Positions 1 through 6,581 of a DNA stretch of 7,001 nt are shown here, piece after piece. The notes beneath the pieces were generated by a model that saw only the letters and a program-made list of their open reading frames with translations, was not told the origin of the DNA and did not search any database. Position 1 is the first letter of the stretch. Every line of letters begins with the position of its first letter. Made by a program: the position numbers and the translations under genes. This stretch comes from an uncultured Carnobacterium sp. (GTDB taxonomy: Bacteria; Bacillota; Bacilli; Lactobacillales; Aerococcaceae): assembly GCA_937976325.1 (NCBI GenBank), contig CALJSD010000117.1, positions 1 to 7,001 on the forward strand, read 5' to 3'.

Positions 1-2
1 GA

Positions 3-125
3 ATTATTGATGGTCGTATTAATGACGGAGCATTGGGTCGAATGAAGGATATGGTTCCTTCTATTCAAAAGATGCTACCACTTTTGTTGAATAATTGGTT
101 AAACAGTTTTTGGCAATTCCATTAA
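3..125 (+). CDS. 3' end of an unidentified rightward gene (partial)
   Basis: An open frame enters from the left edge and runs 40 codons to TAA at 123-125. The peptide begins IIDGRINDGAL and ends NNWLNSFWQFH, with a mixed charged and hydrophobic composition that looks like a real C-terminal tail. I do not recognise the family and assign no function. The gene would be convergent with the leftward operon, leaving only 41 bp between the two stop codons and no clear hairpin terminator there. The start and most of the protein lie outside the window, so the call rests only on the open frame and the plausible end point before the AT-rich gap. Confidence 0.5.
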   Translation: MIDGRINDGALGRMKDMVPSIQKMLPLLLNNWLNSFWQFH

Positions 126-166
126 TTTAATTATTCATCGTTTTAGTAATTTATTTTCGAACAAGT

Positions 167-688
167 TTATTCTCCCATAACGATTACGCGATATTTTCTT
201 GTTCTTTCTCGTGTTTTATCAAAATCGGCAAAATATACATAACCCGTTTTACCAATTCCTAATTGACCATCCACTACTGCTAATGTCTCACTGGCACCGA
301 TAATAGTGGCTTTGATATGAGCATCTCCATTCCAAAGGTAACTACGATCGCCATTAGGTAACCACTCTTCTGGATTTGGCCATGATTCCACTTCTTTATA
401 ATGTGCTTCACCAGGATACTTGTAACTTTGTGCATTTACATGAGGAGGAACAATATTTTCTAAAATTCGATTTAAATCTAATTGTAAGAAATCAACTCCA
501 TCTTCATCACGATCATGTGTATCTTCTTCAAAGAAGATAGAACATGTTGTATGTGCAGTTACAACTGTACAAGTCCCTGATTTAATACCACTTTCTAAGA
601 TAGTATCTTTTACACTCTGAGTGATATCCACATAGGATACAACTTTTTCTTTTGTTTCTACTTTAAACTCTTTTTGAAATACACTCAT
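167..688 (-). CDS. YjbQ-family protein (UPF0047), long form
   Basis: This is a 173-residue soluble protein of the YjbQ/UPF0047 family. The family signatures are visible: VTAHTTCSIFFEED at residues 43-56, with His46 and Glu54/Glu55, and NGDAHIKATIIG at 120-131, with His124, followed by DGQLGIGKTG and a C-terminal strand TRKYRVIVMGE. Family members such as E. coli YjbQ are about 138 residues and have been reported to show weak thiamine-phosphate synthase activity; the true role is unsettled. This copy is longer, mainly through residues about 83-117, which are rich in Trp, Pro and Tyr. Its GAGGG ribosome binding site lies in the last codons of the isomerase gene and only 2 bp separate the genes, so it is translationally linked to the sugar operon. 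That context suggests a role in the same pathway rather than in thiamine synthesis (inference). Confidence 0.85.
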   Translation of the reverse strand: MSVFQKEFKVETKEKVVSYVDITQSVKDTILESGIKSGTCTVVTAHTTCSIFFEEDTHDRDEDGVDFLQLDLNRILENIVPPHVNAQSYKYPGEAHYKEVESWPNPEEWLPNGDRSYLWNGDAHIKATIIGASETLAVVDGQLGIGKTGYVYFADFDKTRERTRKYRVIVMGE

Positions 689-690
689 GA

Positions 691-1380
691 TTAACCCTCA
701 TTCATTACTTGATCAATAGCTTCTACCATCAATCTCAACATTTCTTTTGGATTTTCAGCTTTTACGATACCACTTGTGCAACCAGTACCTTCTGCGCCTA
801 ATTTAATCGTTCTATAGACATCCTTTTCATTCATAATTCCTGCACCTTGCATCATAAGAATATTAGGATTTACTGACTTCACTTGTTCATTCGTTTTTAC
901 AATATAAGAATCGTCACTCGTTTGTCCAGTACCAATTAGCTCTGTAGGTTCACAAAGCATAATTGTTGGTTCTAACATTGCAAGCATTTTAGCCTCTTGA
1001 ATAGAATCTGCACATAGAACAGTAATCATTCCAAGTTCTTTTGCTTTATTCACGGAAGCAACCACTTGAGATGTTGTTAATGGATGTTCAGCATGGTTTA
1101 AGAAAGTTGCTCTTGCTCCCGCATTGTATAAAGATGCAGGTAACACAGCACCCATTCCTCTACCACAATCAATCCCGTCTAAATGTTGGGCAGTAACAAT
1201 GATGTTTTTAGTTTCATTCGCTACTCTACTAATATCTGCATACGGACAAGTTACGAAAATACTGATTTCTGGGAAACGTTCCGCTAAACGATCTGCTTCT
1301 TTTGCTAACTCTAGTAATTCATCACCAAATAAATATGACTTTGGATTAAAGATGAAGAATTTATCCTTTACAGTTTTCAT
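691..1380 (-). CDS. triosephosphate isomerase-like TIM-barrel sugar-phosphate isomerase
   Basis: This is a 229-residue TIM-barrel protein related to triosephosphate isomerase. The three catalytic positions are present. The NPK near the N-terminus matches the Asn-x-Lys of TIM, FLNHAEH corresponds to the IGHSERR histidine loop, and LCEPTELIGTG carries the catalytic Glu followed by the IGTG loop. A GAG and a TGCTSG segment near the C-terminus match the phosphate-gripping turns. Divergence from housekeeping TpiA (HAEH instead of HSER, shorter length) suggests an operon-specific enzyme, either a TIM acting on DHAP from the adjacent aldolase or an isomerase of another short ketose phosphate such as the erythrulose-phosphate isomerases. 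I place the start at ATG 1380-1378, which has GAGGAGG six bases upstream. A longer frame starting with TTG at 1395 would use the Shine-Dalgarno itself as codons and is unlikely. The aldolase stop is 15 bp upstream. Confidence 0.87.
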   Translation of the reverse strand: MKTVKDKFFIFNPKSYLFGDELLELAKEADRLAERFPEISIFVTCPYADISRVANETKNIIVTAQHLDGIDCGRGMGAVLPASLYNAGARATFLNHAEHPLTTSQVVASVNKAKELGMITVLCADSIQEAKMLAMLEPTIMLCEPTELIGTGQTSDDSYIVKTNEQVKSVNPNILMMQGAGIMNEKDVYRTIKLGAEGTGCTSGIVKAENPKEMLRLMVEAIDQVMNEG

Positions 1381-1395
1381 ATTTTTCCTCCTCAA

Positions 1396-2220
1396 TTATT
1401 TGGTTTCAAATACATTATAGTAATGATCAAGAGTTTCTTTCATTCCTTCTCTTGATAATTTAACGATATCTACATAGTTTTCAACGTATCCATCAGCGAC
1501 TGCTTTTGCTCCTGAATACATAAAATCACTATAAATATTGATTTTTGAAATTCCATGAGTAGCACATCGATTTAGATTATCATCTCCTGAACCTGACCCT
1601 CCGTGTAATACCAAAGGAATAGTAAGTGCTTCATTCAACTCTTCTAATCGTTCAAAATTCAATTTTGGTGTTCCTTTATATAATCCATGAGAAGTACCAA
1701 TAGATACCGCTAATGAATCTACATTTGTTTCTTCTACAAATTTCTTTGCATCCTCTACACTTGTATAAATGGATTTTACCTCTTCATTATTCGAAGCAGC
1801 ATTTGCACCAACGAATCCAATCTCTGCTTCAACATCTACACCAAATTGATGCGCGTATTCAACGACTTCTTTTGTCTTACGAACATTTTCTTCAAATGTA
1901 TCTAATGAAGCATCAATCATGACTGAATTAAATCCAAGTTCAATAGCGCGTTTAATGAATTCAAAATCTTGACCATGATCGAGATGTAAAACAACCGGAG
2001 TATTTGTTACTTCTTGGAAATAACGACCAATTGCTGCTGCATCTTCTAAACTTAAATATTGAGAATGTACTTGTGCATATGCAAGAATTAACGGTAATTT
2101 TCTTGATTCGCTGACTTCACTGTATGCTTTTGCAGAATTCCAATCGATGAAATTAGTTGCTGGAACTGCATAATGCTCTTTTTTAGCATTCCCCAATACA
2201 TCCCTCATATTTGCTTTCAT
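1396..2220 (-). CDS. class II (metal-dependent) ketose-phosphate aldolase, GatY/KbaY/FbaA family
   Basis: This 274-residue protein has the normal length for class II aldolases. The active-site landmarks are in order: HLDHGQDFE at 79-87, with Asp81 as the expected catalytic acid and His82 as metal ligand; EAEIG at 131-135; SIGTSHGLYKG at 173-183, with His178; VLHGGSGSGDD at 204-214, with His206 and the phosphate-binding Gly-Gly-Ser-Gly; and KINIYSD at 226-232, with Asn228. Known members cleave fructose-1,6-bisphosphate, tagatose-1,6-bisphosphate or related ketose phosphates to DHAP plus an aldehyde, using a divalent metal. Sequence alone does not separate these substrates. The gene lies 3 bp after IIB, whose last codons supply its GGAGG eight bases before the ATG, implying coupled translation. 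No kinase or dehydrogenase accompanies it, so a ketose-1-phosphate made directly by the PTS is a plausible substrate (inference). Confidence 0.9.
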   Translation of the reverse strand: MKANMRDVLGNAKKEHYAVPATNFIDWNSAKAYSEVSESRKLPLILAYAQVHSQYLSLEDAAAIGRYFQEVTNTPVVLHLDHGQDFEFIKRAIELGFNSVMIDASLDTFEENVRKTKEVVEYAHQFGVDVEAEIGFVGANAASNNEEVKSIYTSVEDAKKFVEETNVDSLAVSIGTSHGLYKGTPKLNFERLEELNEALTIPLVLHGGSGSGDDNLNRCATHGISKINIYSDFMYSGAKAVADGYVENYVDIVKLSREGMKETLDHYYNVFETK

Positions 2221-2223
2221 TTG

Positions 2224-2508
2224 TTAAGCCTCCAATGCTTGTTTCAATTCATTCCATAGAGAATCGATTCCCATTCCTGTAAGAAGTGGTAATCCCATAA
2301 TAACTTTGTCCTTTACTGAATCAGGTACAACGGTTGTAGAAATAACCACGTCATATTCATCTAGTCTGTTTACTTCTTCTGATACTTTAGATTGGAATAC
2401 TTGCACTTTGTCTTCGTAACCATTGTCTTTCAACCATTGTTTTACTTTACCAACAACTACAGTAGATGTTGCAATACCTGAACCACACATAACTAATAAT
2501 TTTTTCAT
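2224..2508 (-). CDS. PTS galactitol-family enzyme IIB component
   Basis: This 94-residue cytoplasmic IIB protein passes phosphate from IIA to the incoming sugar at IIC. The N-terminal strand MKKLLVMCGSGIATSTVV is the classic GatB/lactose-type IIB P-loop, with the phosphorylated cysteine at residue 8. The rest is a small alpha/beta fold with a second conserved strand, YDVVISTTVV, and a C-terminal helix, which is normal for the family. I use ATG 2508-2506, with AGGAG eight bases upstream. An in-frame GTG at 2517 would add three residues but overlaps the Shine-Dalgarno. The ribosome binding site straddles the TAG stop of the IIC gene, so IIC and IIB are tightly linked. The IIB-IIC pairing is of the ascorbate-galactitol superfamily type. 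The actual sugar cannot be read from this protein. Confidence 0.92.
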   Translation of the reverse strand: MKKLLVMCGSGIATSTVVVGKVKQWLKDNGYEDKVQVFQSKVSEEVNRLDEYDVVISTTVVPDSVKDKVIMGLPLLTGMGIDSLWNELKQALEA

Positions 2509-2519
2509 AATATTCACTC

Positions 2520-3845
2520 CTATTTTGCAGCACGAACTTTATTGATATAGTATAAACCAGCTAATGAACCAACTAATACAATGGTTAAAATAATCCATGG
2601 AGCTGTTTGTCCAGCGAATACGAATAACCAAGTTGGCCATAATCCACCTTCAGCAAGTGCAGTAATACTTGTATTTCCTCCTAAATCGAAGTTAGCTGCT
2701 TTCGCTGCTTGTGTAACAAGAGGAGCAACCCATGATGTGATATAGAAAATACTTGTCATATAAATGGCACCACCGACAACTGTACGAACAATATTACCTC
2801 TAAATACTGCTGCCATTAAGCAGACTACGAATGGAATTGTTGCAAGGTCACCGAATGGTAATGTTTGGTTACCTGGTAAAATAACTGCAAGTAAAATTGT
2901 GATTGGTACTAAAAGTAATGAACTTGATAAAACAGCTGGATGTCCTACTGATAATGCTGAGTCCATACCGATATTTACTTCGCGTCCTGGGAAACGTTTT
3001 TGAACGAATTCGTTAGCAGCTTCTGAAATTGGAGTTAAACCTTCCATTAATAGAGATACCATACGTGGCATTAGAACCATTACGGCAGACATTTTAACAC
3101 CTAATTGAAGAACACCTTTTGCATCATAACCTGCTAAAAGTCCCATTACAATACCGATAATTAAGCCTAAAACTGTACTTTCACCAAACACACCAAATTT
3201 CTTTTGAATGCTTTCTGGGTTAGCTTCAATTTTGTTGAATCCAGGAATACGGTCAAATAACCAGTTTAAAGGAATCGCAACTAAGAACCCAGGCGCTGAA
3301 GTACCGTGTGGGAATGTAATATTTGGAAATCCATAGAATTTTTTAATTGCTGGTGCAATAAGATCTGCTAATAAATAAATCATTACTAAATAAGTGGCAG
3401 TAGCATATAATCCTAATGTGAAATCTTGAGTAACTGCATAAACTAATGAAGCAACGAAAGCTGCATGCCAGAAGTTCCACATATCAACCATCAATGTCTT
3501 TGTTAATCCTAAGAATAAAAGTAATACGTTAATACCAATACCAATTGGAATAGCAAGTGAACCTAACAATGTACCATATGAAATTGCTGCAGCTGCTGGC
3601 CAACCAACGTCAATAGTTGTTAAGTTTAAACCAAAACGTTCAACCATAGCTTGAGCAGCAGGTCCTAAGCTACCCCCTAACAAATCAACTACCATATTTA
3701 ATCCTACAAAACCAACCCCAACAATAATACCTGATACAAAGGCTTTTTTAGGTTTTGTTCCAAGAGCCATACCAAAAATAAAAATCAAAATCGGTAGAAC
3801 AACAATGGCTCCTAAATCAATAAATTTTTGAAATAATTCTAACAT
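2520..3845 (-). CDS. PTS galactitol-family enzyme IIC permease
   Basis: This 441-residue integral membrane protein is of the EIIC-GAT (GatC) family, the transport channel of the PTS. It has many hydrophobic segments, for example around residues 12-29, 36-56, 85-112, 128-160, 225-239, 305-324, 335-349 and 414-435. A conserved polar cytoplasmic or re-entrant section, GLTPISEAANEF at 269-280, is followed by NIGMDSALSVGHP at 291-303, typical of this family and likely to contribute to sugar binding. The length is normal and no frame damage is seen. The start ATG has GGAGG eight bases upstream. The gene heads the structural half of the operon, 97 bp after the IIA gene. Members of this family carry galactitol but also other pentitols, ketoses or unknown substrates, so naming it gatC would overstate what is known. 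Confidence 0.93.
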   Translation of the reverse strand: MLELFQKFIDLGAIVVLPILIFIFGMALGTKPKKAFVSGIIVGVGFVGLNMVVDLLGGSLGPAAQAMVERFGLNLTTIDVGWPAAAAISYGTLLGSLAIPIGIGINVLLLFLGLTKTLMVDMWNFWHAAFVASLVYAVTQDFTLGLYATATYLVMIYLLADLIAPAIKKFYGFPNITFPHGTSAPGFLVAIPLNWLFDRIPGFNKIEANPESIQKKFGVFGESTVLGLIIGIVMGLLAGYDAKGVLQLGVKMSAVMVLMPRMVSLLMEGLTPISEAANEFVQKRFPGREVNIGMDSALSVGHPAVLSSSLLLVPITILLAVILPGNQTLPFGDLATIPFVVCLMAAVFRGNIVRTVVGGAIYMTSIFYITSWVAPLVTQAAKAANFDLGGNTSITALAEGGLWPTWLFVFAGQTAPWIILTIVLVGSLAGLYYINKVRAAK

Positions 3846-3872
3846 TATAAATTCCTCCTAATGTATAAAATA

Positions 3873-3897
3873 ATCAGAATATCAGTCTGATACTGAT
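3873..3897. repeat. double dyad of four ATCAG/CTGAT half-sites
   Basis: The plus strand reads ATCAG (3873), ATCAG (3881), CTGAT (3887) and CTGAT (3893). The inner pair forms the 13-bp palindrome TATCAGTCTGATA at 3880-3892. The outer pair extends the symmetry with a two-base offset. Single-base spacing at the centre argues for a protein-binding operator more than an RNA hairpin. It lies between the IIA gene and the IIC ribosome binding site. Confidence 0.55.
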
Positions 3898-3899
3898 GA

Positions 3900-3942
3900 T
3901 TTAGTAGTTTTCTTTACTCCACTATATTACTAAACCACTAAA
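3900..3942 (-). repeat. 11-bp RNA stem immediately after the IIA stop codon
   Basis: On the minus strand the arms read TTTAGTGGTTT and AAACTACTAAA, separated by 21 bases. In the leftward transcript all 11 positions can pair, including one G-U wobble. On the plus strand the same position is an A-C mismatch, so the structure favours the operon RNA. No U-tract follows in the leftward direction, so it is not a classical terminator. An RNA-processing or stabilising element between the regulatory and structural halves is possible (inference). Confidence 0.45.
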
Positions 3943-4407
3943 TTATTTAATATTTTTTAATGCTAATACTTCTTTAATCTCTGAGTTTGGTGTATTCTCA
4001 TCCATACTCAAGATTCTGTCCATGATGTCTTTATCTTGAAGAACTTCAATTAGTTGTTGCAACATGGTTAGCTGACTATGCGCTTCTTTAAGAGCTAGCA
4101 TAAAAATCACTCTAACCGGTACTTCAACATCATTCGTTCCCATTTGATAAAATGGAACTGGCTCTTTCAATGTCATTAACGCTATTTGTTCTTTATTCAC
4201 ATGCTCCACATCAGTATGCGGAATAGCAATCCCGTATGATTCAAATTGTAATCCTGTTGGAAAAACATGCTCTCTATCAATAATTGCTTGTTTATATGAT
4301 TCTTTTACAATTCCTTTGCTGATTAATTTATCTGCCAAATAGCTTAATGCTTCTTCTTTTGTTTTTATGTTTGCAACATTAATTTCAAAGACTTCTTCAT
4401 TTAGCAT
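3943..4407 (-). CDS. PTS enzyme IIA component, fructose/mannitol-type (EIIA type 2)
   Basis: This 154-residue cytoplasmic phosphocarrier accepts phosphate from HPr and hands it to IIB. The family motif is clear: FPTGLQFESYGIAIPHTD at residues 49-66, with the phosphorylated histidine at 64. A second conserved His110 in KEAHSQLTML sits where the active-site partner histidine is expected. The length is normal for a stand-alone IIA-2 domain as used by galactitol systems. The ATG at 4407 lies inside the end of the regulator gene (11-bp overlap) and is preceded by GGAGG nine bases upstream, so the two are translationally coupled. The gene is separated from IIC and IIB by the 97-bp gap, which may allow IIA to be made with the regulator at a basal level and thereby support sugar sensing (inference). 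Confidence 0.92.
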   Translation of the reverse strand: MLNEEVFEINVANIKTKEEALSYLADKLISKGIVKESYKQAIIDREHVFPTGLQFESYGIAIPHTDVEHVNKEQIALMTLKEPVPFYQMGTNDVEVPVRVIFMLALKEAHSQLTMLQQLIEVLQDKDIMDRILSMDENTPNSEIKEVLALKNIK

Positions 4408-6349
4408 TTTGGCTCACCTCCTTTAGTAGTCTATTTTTAATTTCATCACCGTTCTCCATAAGAACTAATTCATTCATTAGCTCTTGATTCTCAATCACAG
4501 AATATAATGCGATTAAACTATCTTTAAAGATTGGAATATCATTTTCTGCAACGGCAATAAGAATTATTAACTTAACATTATTTTTTCCCCAGTTAATTGG
4601 CTTATCCAAGGTCATGATAATTAATTCGGACTGTTCTACAAATCGTGGGTCGCAGTGTGGTAAGGCAACCCCTGTATACACACTTGTACTTCCCAACGTT
4701 TCTCTCTCAAGAATAGAATCTTTAAACTCCTTATTTTTTCTATTCGAGAGATCACATTCTCTTATCATTTTTTCAAGACACTCTTTTTTACTTTTCACAG
4801 TTTCTCGAATTAATGAAGGCTTCTTAATTAACGTTTGCAAAGACTCTAAGTTAAATTTTCTACCATTCAAACTTGTTCTCATCAAAGTATAATTATCAGT
4901 CATATGTTCTGAATAGAAATTTCTGATTGACTCAATTTCACCTTTAGTCAGAATCGGACTTACTTCAATCACCGGAACCGACACCTCATGAAGGGAAATT
5001 GTAGAGATTATCAAATCGATATTACTCAAGTCATAAAAATCAAGTTCTCTCACATTAATGTTTGTTATCTTTGCATCCGAATCAAAAATTTTGTGTAGTT
5101 TACTCATAATTAATTCGGAGGTTGCGATACCGTTTTGACAGATAACAACAACATTGAGCGGTTTGACAATTTTTTCAATCGCTAATTGGAAATGAATCAC
5201 AATAAACGCTAACTCTTCGTTTGGAATATTAATCTCGTAATATTTACTGAGTTCTCTAATAGCAATCCATATAACATTAAACAAGCTTGAATATTGCTTT
5301 TTTATCTCCTCTAACGCAGGATTTGTAATGTAAATTTGATTTCGTAATCTAAAAATCATCTTTGAAATATGGTTTGATAACATCAATTTCAAGTGATTGT
5401 CTTTCGACAAATCTAGACTCAGTAGATTAGAAACTTTTTCTATCAATTCGTCGACCTGATGTTCAATATTTTGAATATAATCAGTAGATTGAACACTAAA
5501 ACCATAAGCAAGTAAACTATAAGCCATCGCTTCAATTTCATAAGGCGAAATTTCTGAGAAAGACTTATTAATGATGCTCTCCAACAATTCACCAGAAAAG
5601 AAATAGACTTCTAAGTGATTCAAATCATTAATTAAATTACTTGTTCGTTCATTCAAAAAGTTATTATGTTCTGTTCTTTTTTTAAAAACTAAACATTCAA
5701 CAAGTAATAAATCAGAATATTCTTCTGAAAATTGGTGATGATATTTTTGTGACAATCGACTAATCGCTTCTATACAGATTTCTATATCCACCTTTGAAAA
5801 GAAACGTTCAAGCTTTTCATCTCTACTTAACAACTGATTCTGTGTTACATATGATTGTAGAGCTTTTCTTATATTCCACTCATCTCCATCAATAAATAAC
5901 TGATCATGCTTGATACGAATTTTTAAGTTGAATTGCCCTAAATTCTTCTCTAATTTATCAACATCTCTATGAACTGTTGATTCTGTAACATACATTTCTT
6001 CAGCAAAATCATAAATGTCTAATTCTTCTTGATTAATAAATAATCTTTTGATTAGTTCTGATTCTCTATACTCAGGTGAATAATCTTGAACTCCAGATTC
6101 ATGCTTATTTTCTAGTAATAGTGAATGGAGCTTCTTTCTCTCTTCATTCCCAGATAGTTTTATTCCTTTTCTTGGAACCTTAACGATTCTACTACTTAGT
6201 TCACCTTCTTCTAAAAGAGTATTTAATTTATCAATGTCTTGATAAACGGTTTTCGTAGAAACTCCGTATTTTTCAGATAATTGATTTGCTGAGAGGTACT
6301 CATGTTGTTTAAGCAAATATTCTAATAAGAAAATTTGTCTTGCATTCAT
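4397..6349 (-). CDS. MtlR/BglG-type PRD transcriptional activator with IIB and IIA domains
   Basis: This 650-residue multidomain regulator is read as a DNA-binding activator, not an RNA-binding antiterminator. It starts with an HTH_11 domain (about 5-60; YGVSTKTVYQDIDKL) and a second Mga-like helix-turn-helix (about 113-140; YVTESTVHRDVDKL). Two PRD domains follow, PRD1 about 185-290 and PRD2 about 300-395, then a galactitol-type IIB-like domain with Cys404 in VVICQNGIATSEL, and a C-terminal IIA-like domain with His565 in VALPHCDP. In PRD2 the expected histidines are present (His327, His386). In PRD1 they appear replaced, with Cys219 at the first site. In relatives such as MtlR, HPr-dependent phosphorylation of PRD2 activates, while phosphorylation of the IIB or IIA domain by the cognate PTS represses. 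The start has GGGAG seven bases upstream. The gene leads the operon it most likely controls. Confidence 0.93.
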   Translation of the reverse strand: MNARQIFLLEYLLKQHEYLSANQLSEKYGVSTKTVYQDIDKLNTLLEEGELSSRIVKVPRKGIKLSGNEERKKLHSLLLENKHESGVQDYSPEYRESELIKRLFINQEELDIYDFAEEMYVTESTVHRDVDKLEKNLGQFNLKIRIKHDQLFIDGDEWNIRKALQSYVTQNQLLSRDEKLERFFSKVDIEICIEAISRLSQKYHHQFSEEYSDLLLVECLVFKKRTEHNNFLNERTSNLINDLNHLEVYFFSGELLESIINKSFSEISPYEIEAMAYSLLAYGFSVQSTDYIQNIEHQVDELIEKVSNLLSLDLSKDNHLKLMLSNHISKMIFRLRNQIYITNPALEEIKKQYSSLFNVIWIAIRELSKYYEINIPNEELAFIVIHFQLAIEKIVKPLNVVVICQNGIATSELIMSKLHKIFDSDAKITNINVRELDFYDLSNIDLIISTISLHEVSVPVIEVSPILTKGEIESIRNFYSEHMTDNYTLMRTSLNGRKFNLESLQTLIKKPSLIRETVKSKKECLEKMIRECDLSNRKNKEFKDSILERETLGSTSVYTGVALPHCDPRFVEQSELIIMTLDKPINWGKNNVKLIILIAVAENDIPIFKDSLIALYSVIENQELMNELVLMENGDEIKNRLLKEVSQNAK

Positions 6350-6380
6350 GTCTTCACTCCCTTATCAAGTCATTTTCTAC

Positions 6381-6394
6381 TGCAAGCGTTTTAT
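6381..6394 (-). promoter_or_regulatory. cre-like catabolite-repression site
   Basis: On the minus strand ATAAAACGCTTGCA matches the CcpA cre consensus (TGWAARCGYTWNCA) at 12 of 14 positions, including the central CG and the CA end. The two mismatches are the leading TG. It lies just downstream of the proposed regulator promoter and upstream of the regulator ATG, a typical roadblock position. It would let glucose repress the activator and thereby the whole sugar operon (inference). Confidence 0.5.
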
Positions 6395-6403
6395 CACACT
6401 ATT

Positions 6404-6432
6404 AGTATAGAACATGCGTAGATTTAATTTAA
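6404..6432 (-). promoter_or_regulatory. candidate promoter of the regulator/PTS operon
   Basis: On the minus strand the -10 is TATACT (plus positions 6404-6409, five of six consensus bases). Seventeen bases upstream is a weak -35, TTAAAT (6427-6432). The start of transcription would fall near 6397, about 48 bases before the regulator ATG. The weak -35 suits an activator-dependent promoter. Confidence 0.45.
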
Positions 6433-6439
6433 TTCGAAT

Positions 6440-6463
6440 TAGTTCCAGATTAATGTGGAACTA
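6440..6463. repeat. 8-bp perfect inverted repeat, candidate activator site
   Basis: The arms TAGTTCCA (6440-6447) and TGGAACTA (6456-6463) are perfect complements, separated by eight bases. The centre lies about 54 bp upstream of the proposed regulator transcription start, where a PRD activator could bind to drive its own operon. The sequence does not match a site I can name. Confidence 0.5.
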
Positions 6464-6581
6464 CTTATAGTTTTATCCTTATTTGTATTATTTTTATTAA
6501 CAATTCATAACCATAAAATGATTTGTATCTGATAAAAATAGGAAATATTCTCTTTTTTTGGCATTGGTTGATTTTCGAAAA

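Larger units (their letters stand above)
3846..3942 (-). promoter_or_regulatory. intergenic control segment between IIA and IIC genes
   Basis: This 97-bp gap is the only sizeable break in the operon. It holds an 11-bp stem (arms 3900-3910 and 3932-3942) directly after the IIA stop, a cluster of four ATCAG/CTGAT half-sites at 3873-3897, and the AGGAGG of the IIC gene. A weak internal promoter may exist on the minus strand: TATAGT (plus-strand positions 3921-3926) with a TTAAAT at 3945-3950, 18 bp upstream. The same TTAAAT hexamer occurs in the proposed regulator promoter. Whether transcription restarts here or the RNA is processed is not decided by the sequence. Confidence 0.4.

Noticed and set aside
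126..166. Terminator between the convergent gene ends
   Set aside because: The segment is AT-rich but I find no stable stem followed by a T-run on either strand.
1124..1420. Rightward open frame of 98 codons opposite the TIM-like gene
   Set aside because: It is antisense to a gene with intact catalytic motifs, has no ribosome binding site of note and encodes no recognisable protein.
1713..1922. Rightward open frame of 69 codons opposite the aldolase gene
   Set aside because: Low-complexity Leu/His-rich shadow of the aldolase coding strand.
2764..3003. Rightward open frame of 79 codons opposite IIC
   Set aside because: Antisense shadow of the membrane protein gene, with no family signature.
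3857..3875. TATACA on the minus strand as a -10 for the IIC gene
   Set aside because: Transcription would start within the AGGAGG, leaving no usable ribosome binding site, and no -35 is seen.
4614..4892. Rightward open frame of 92 codons opposite the regulator gene
   Set aside because: Antisense to the IIA-like domain of the regulator, with no supporting start signals.
6414..6470. 18-codon rightward open frame in the control region
   Set aside because: No ribosome binding site, and it overlaps the proposed regulator promoter and inverted repeat.
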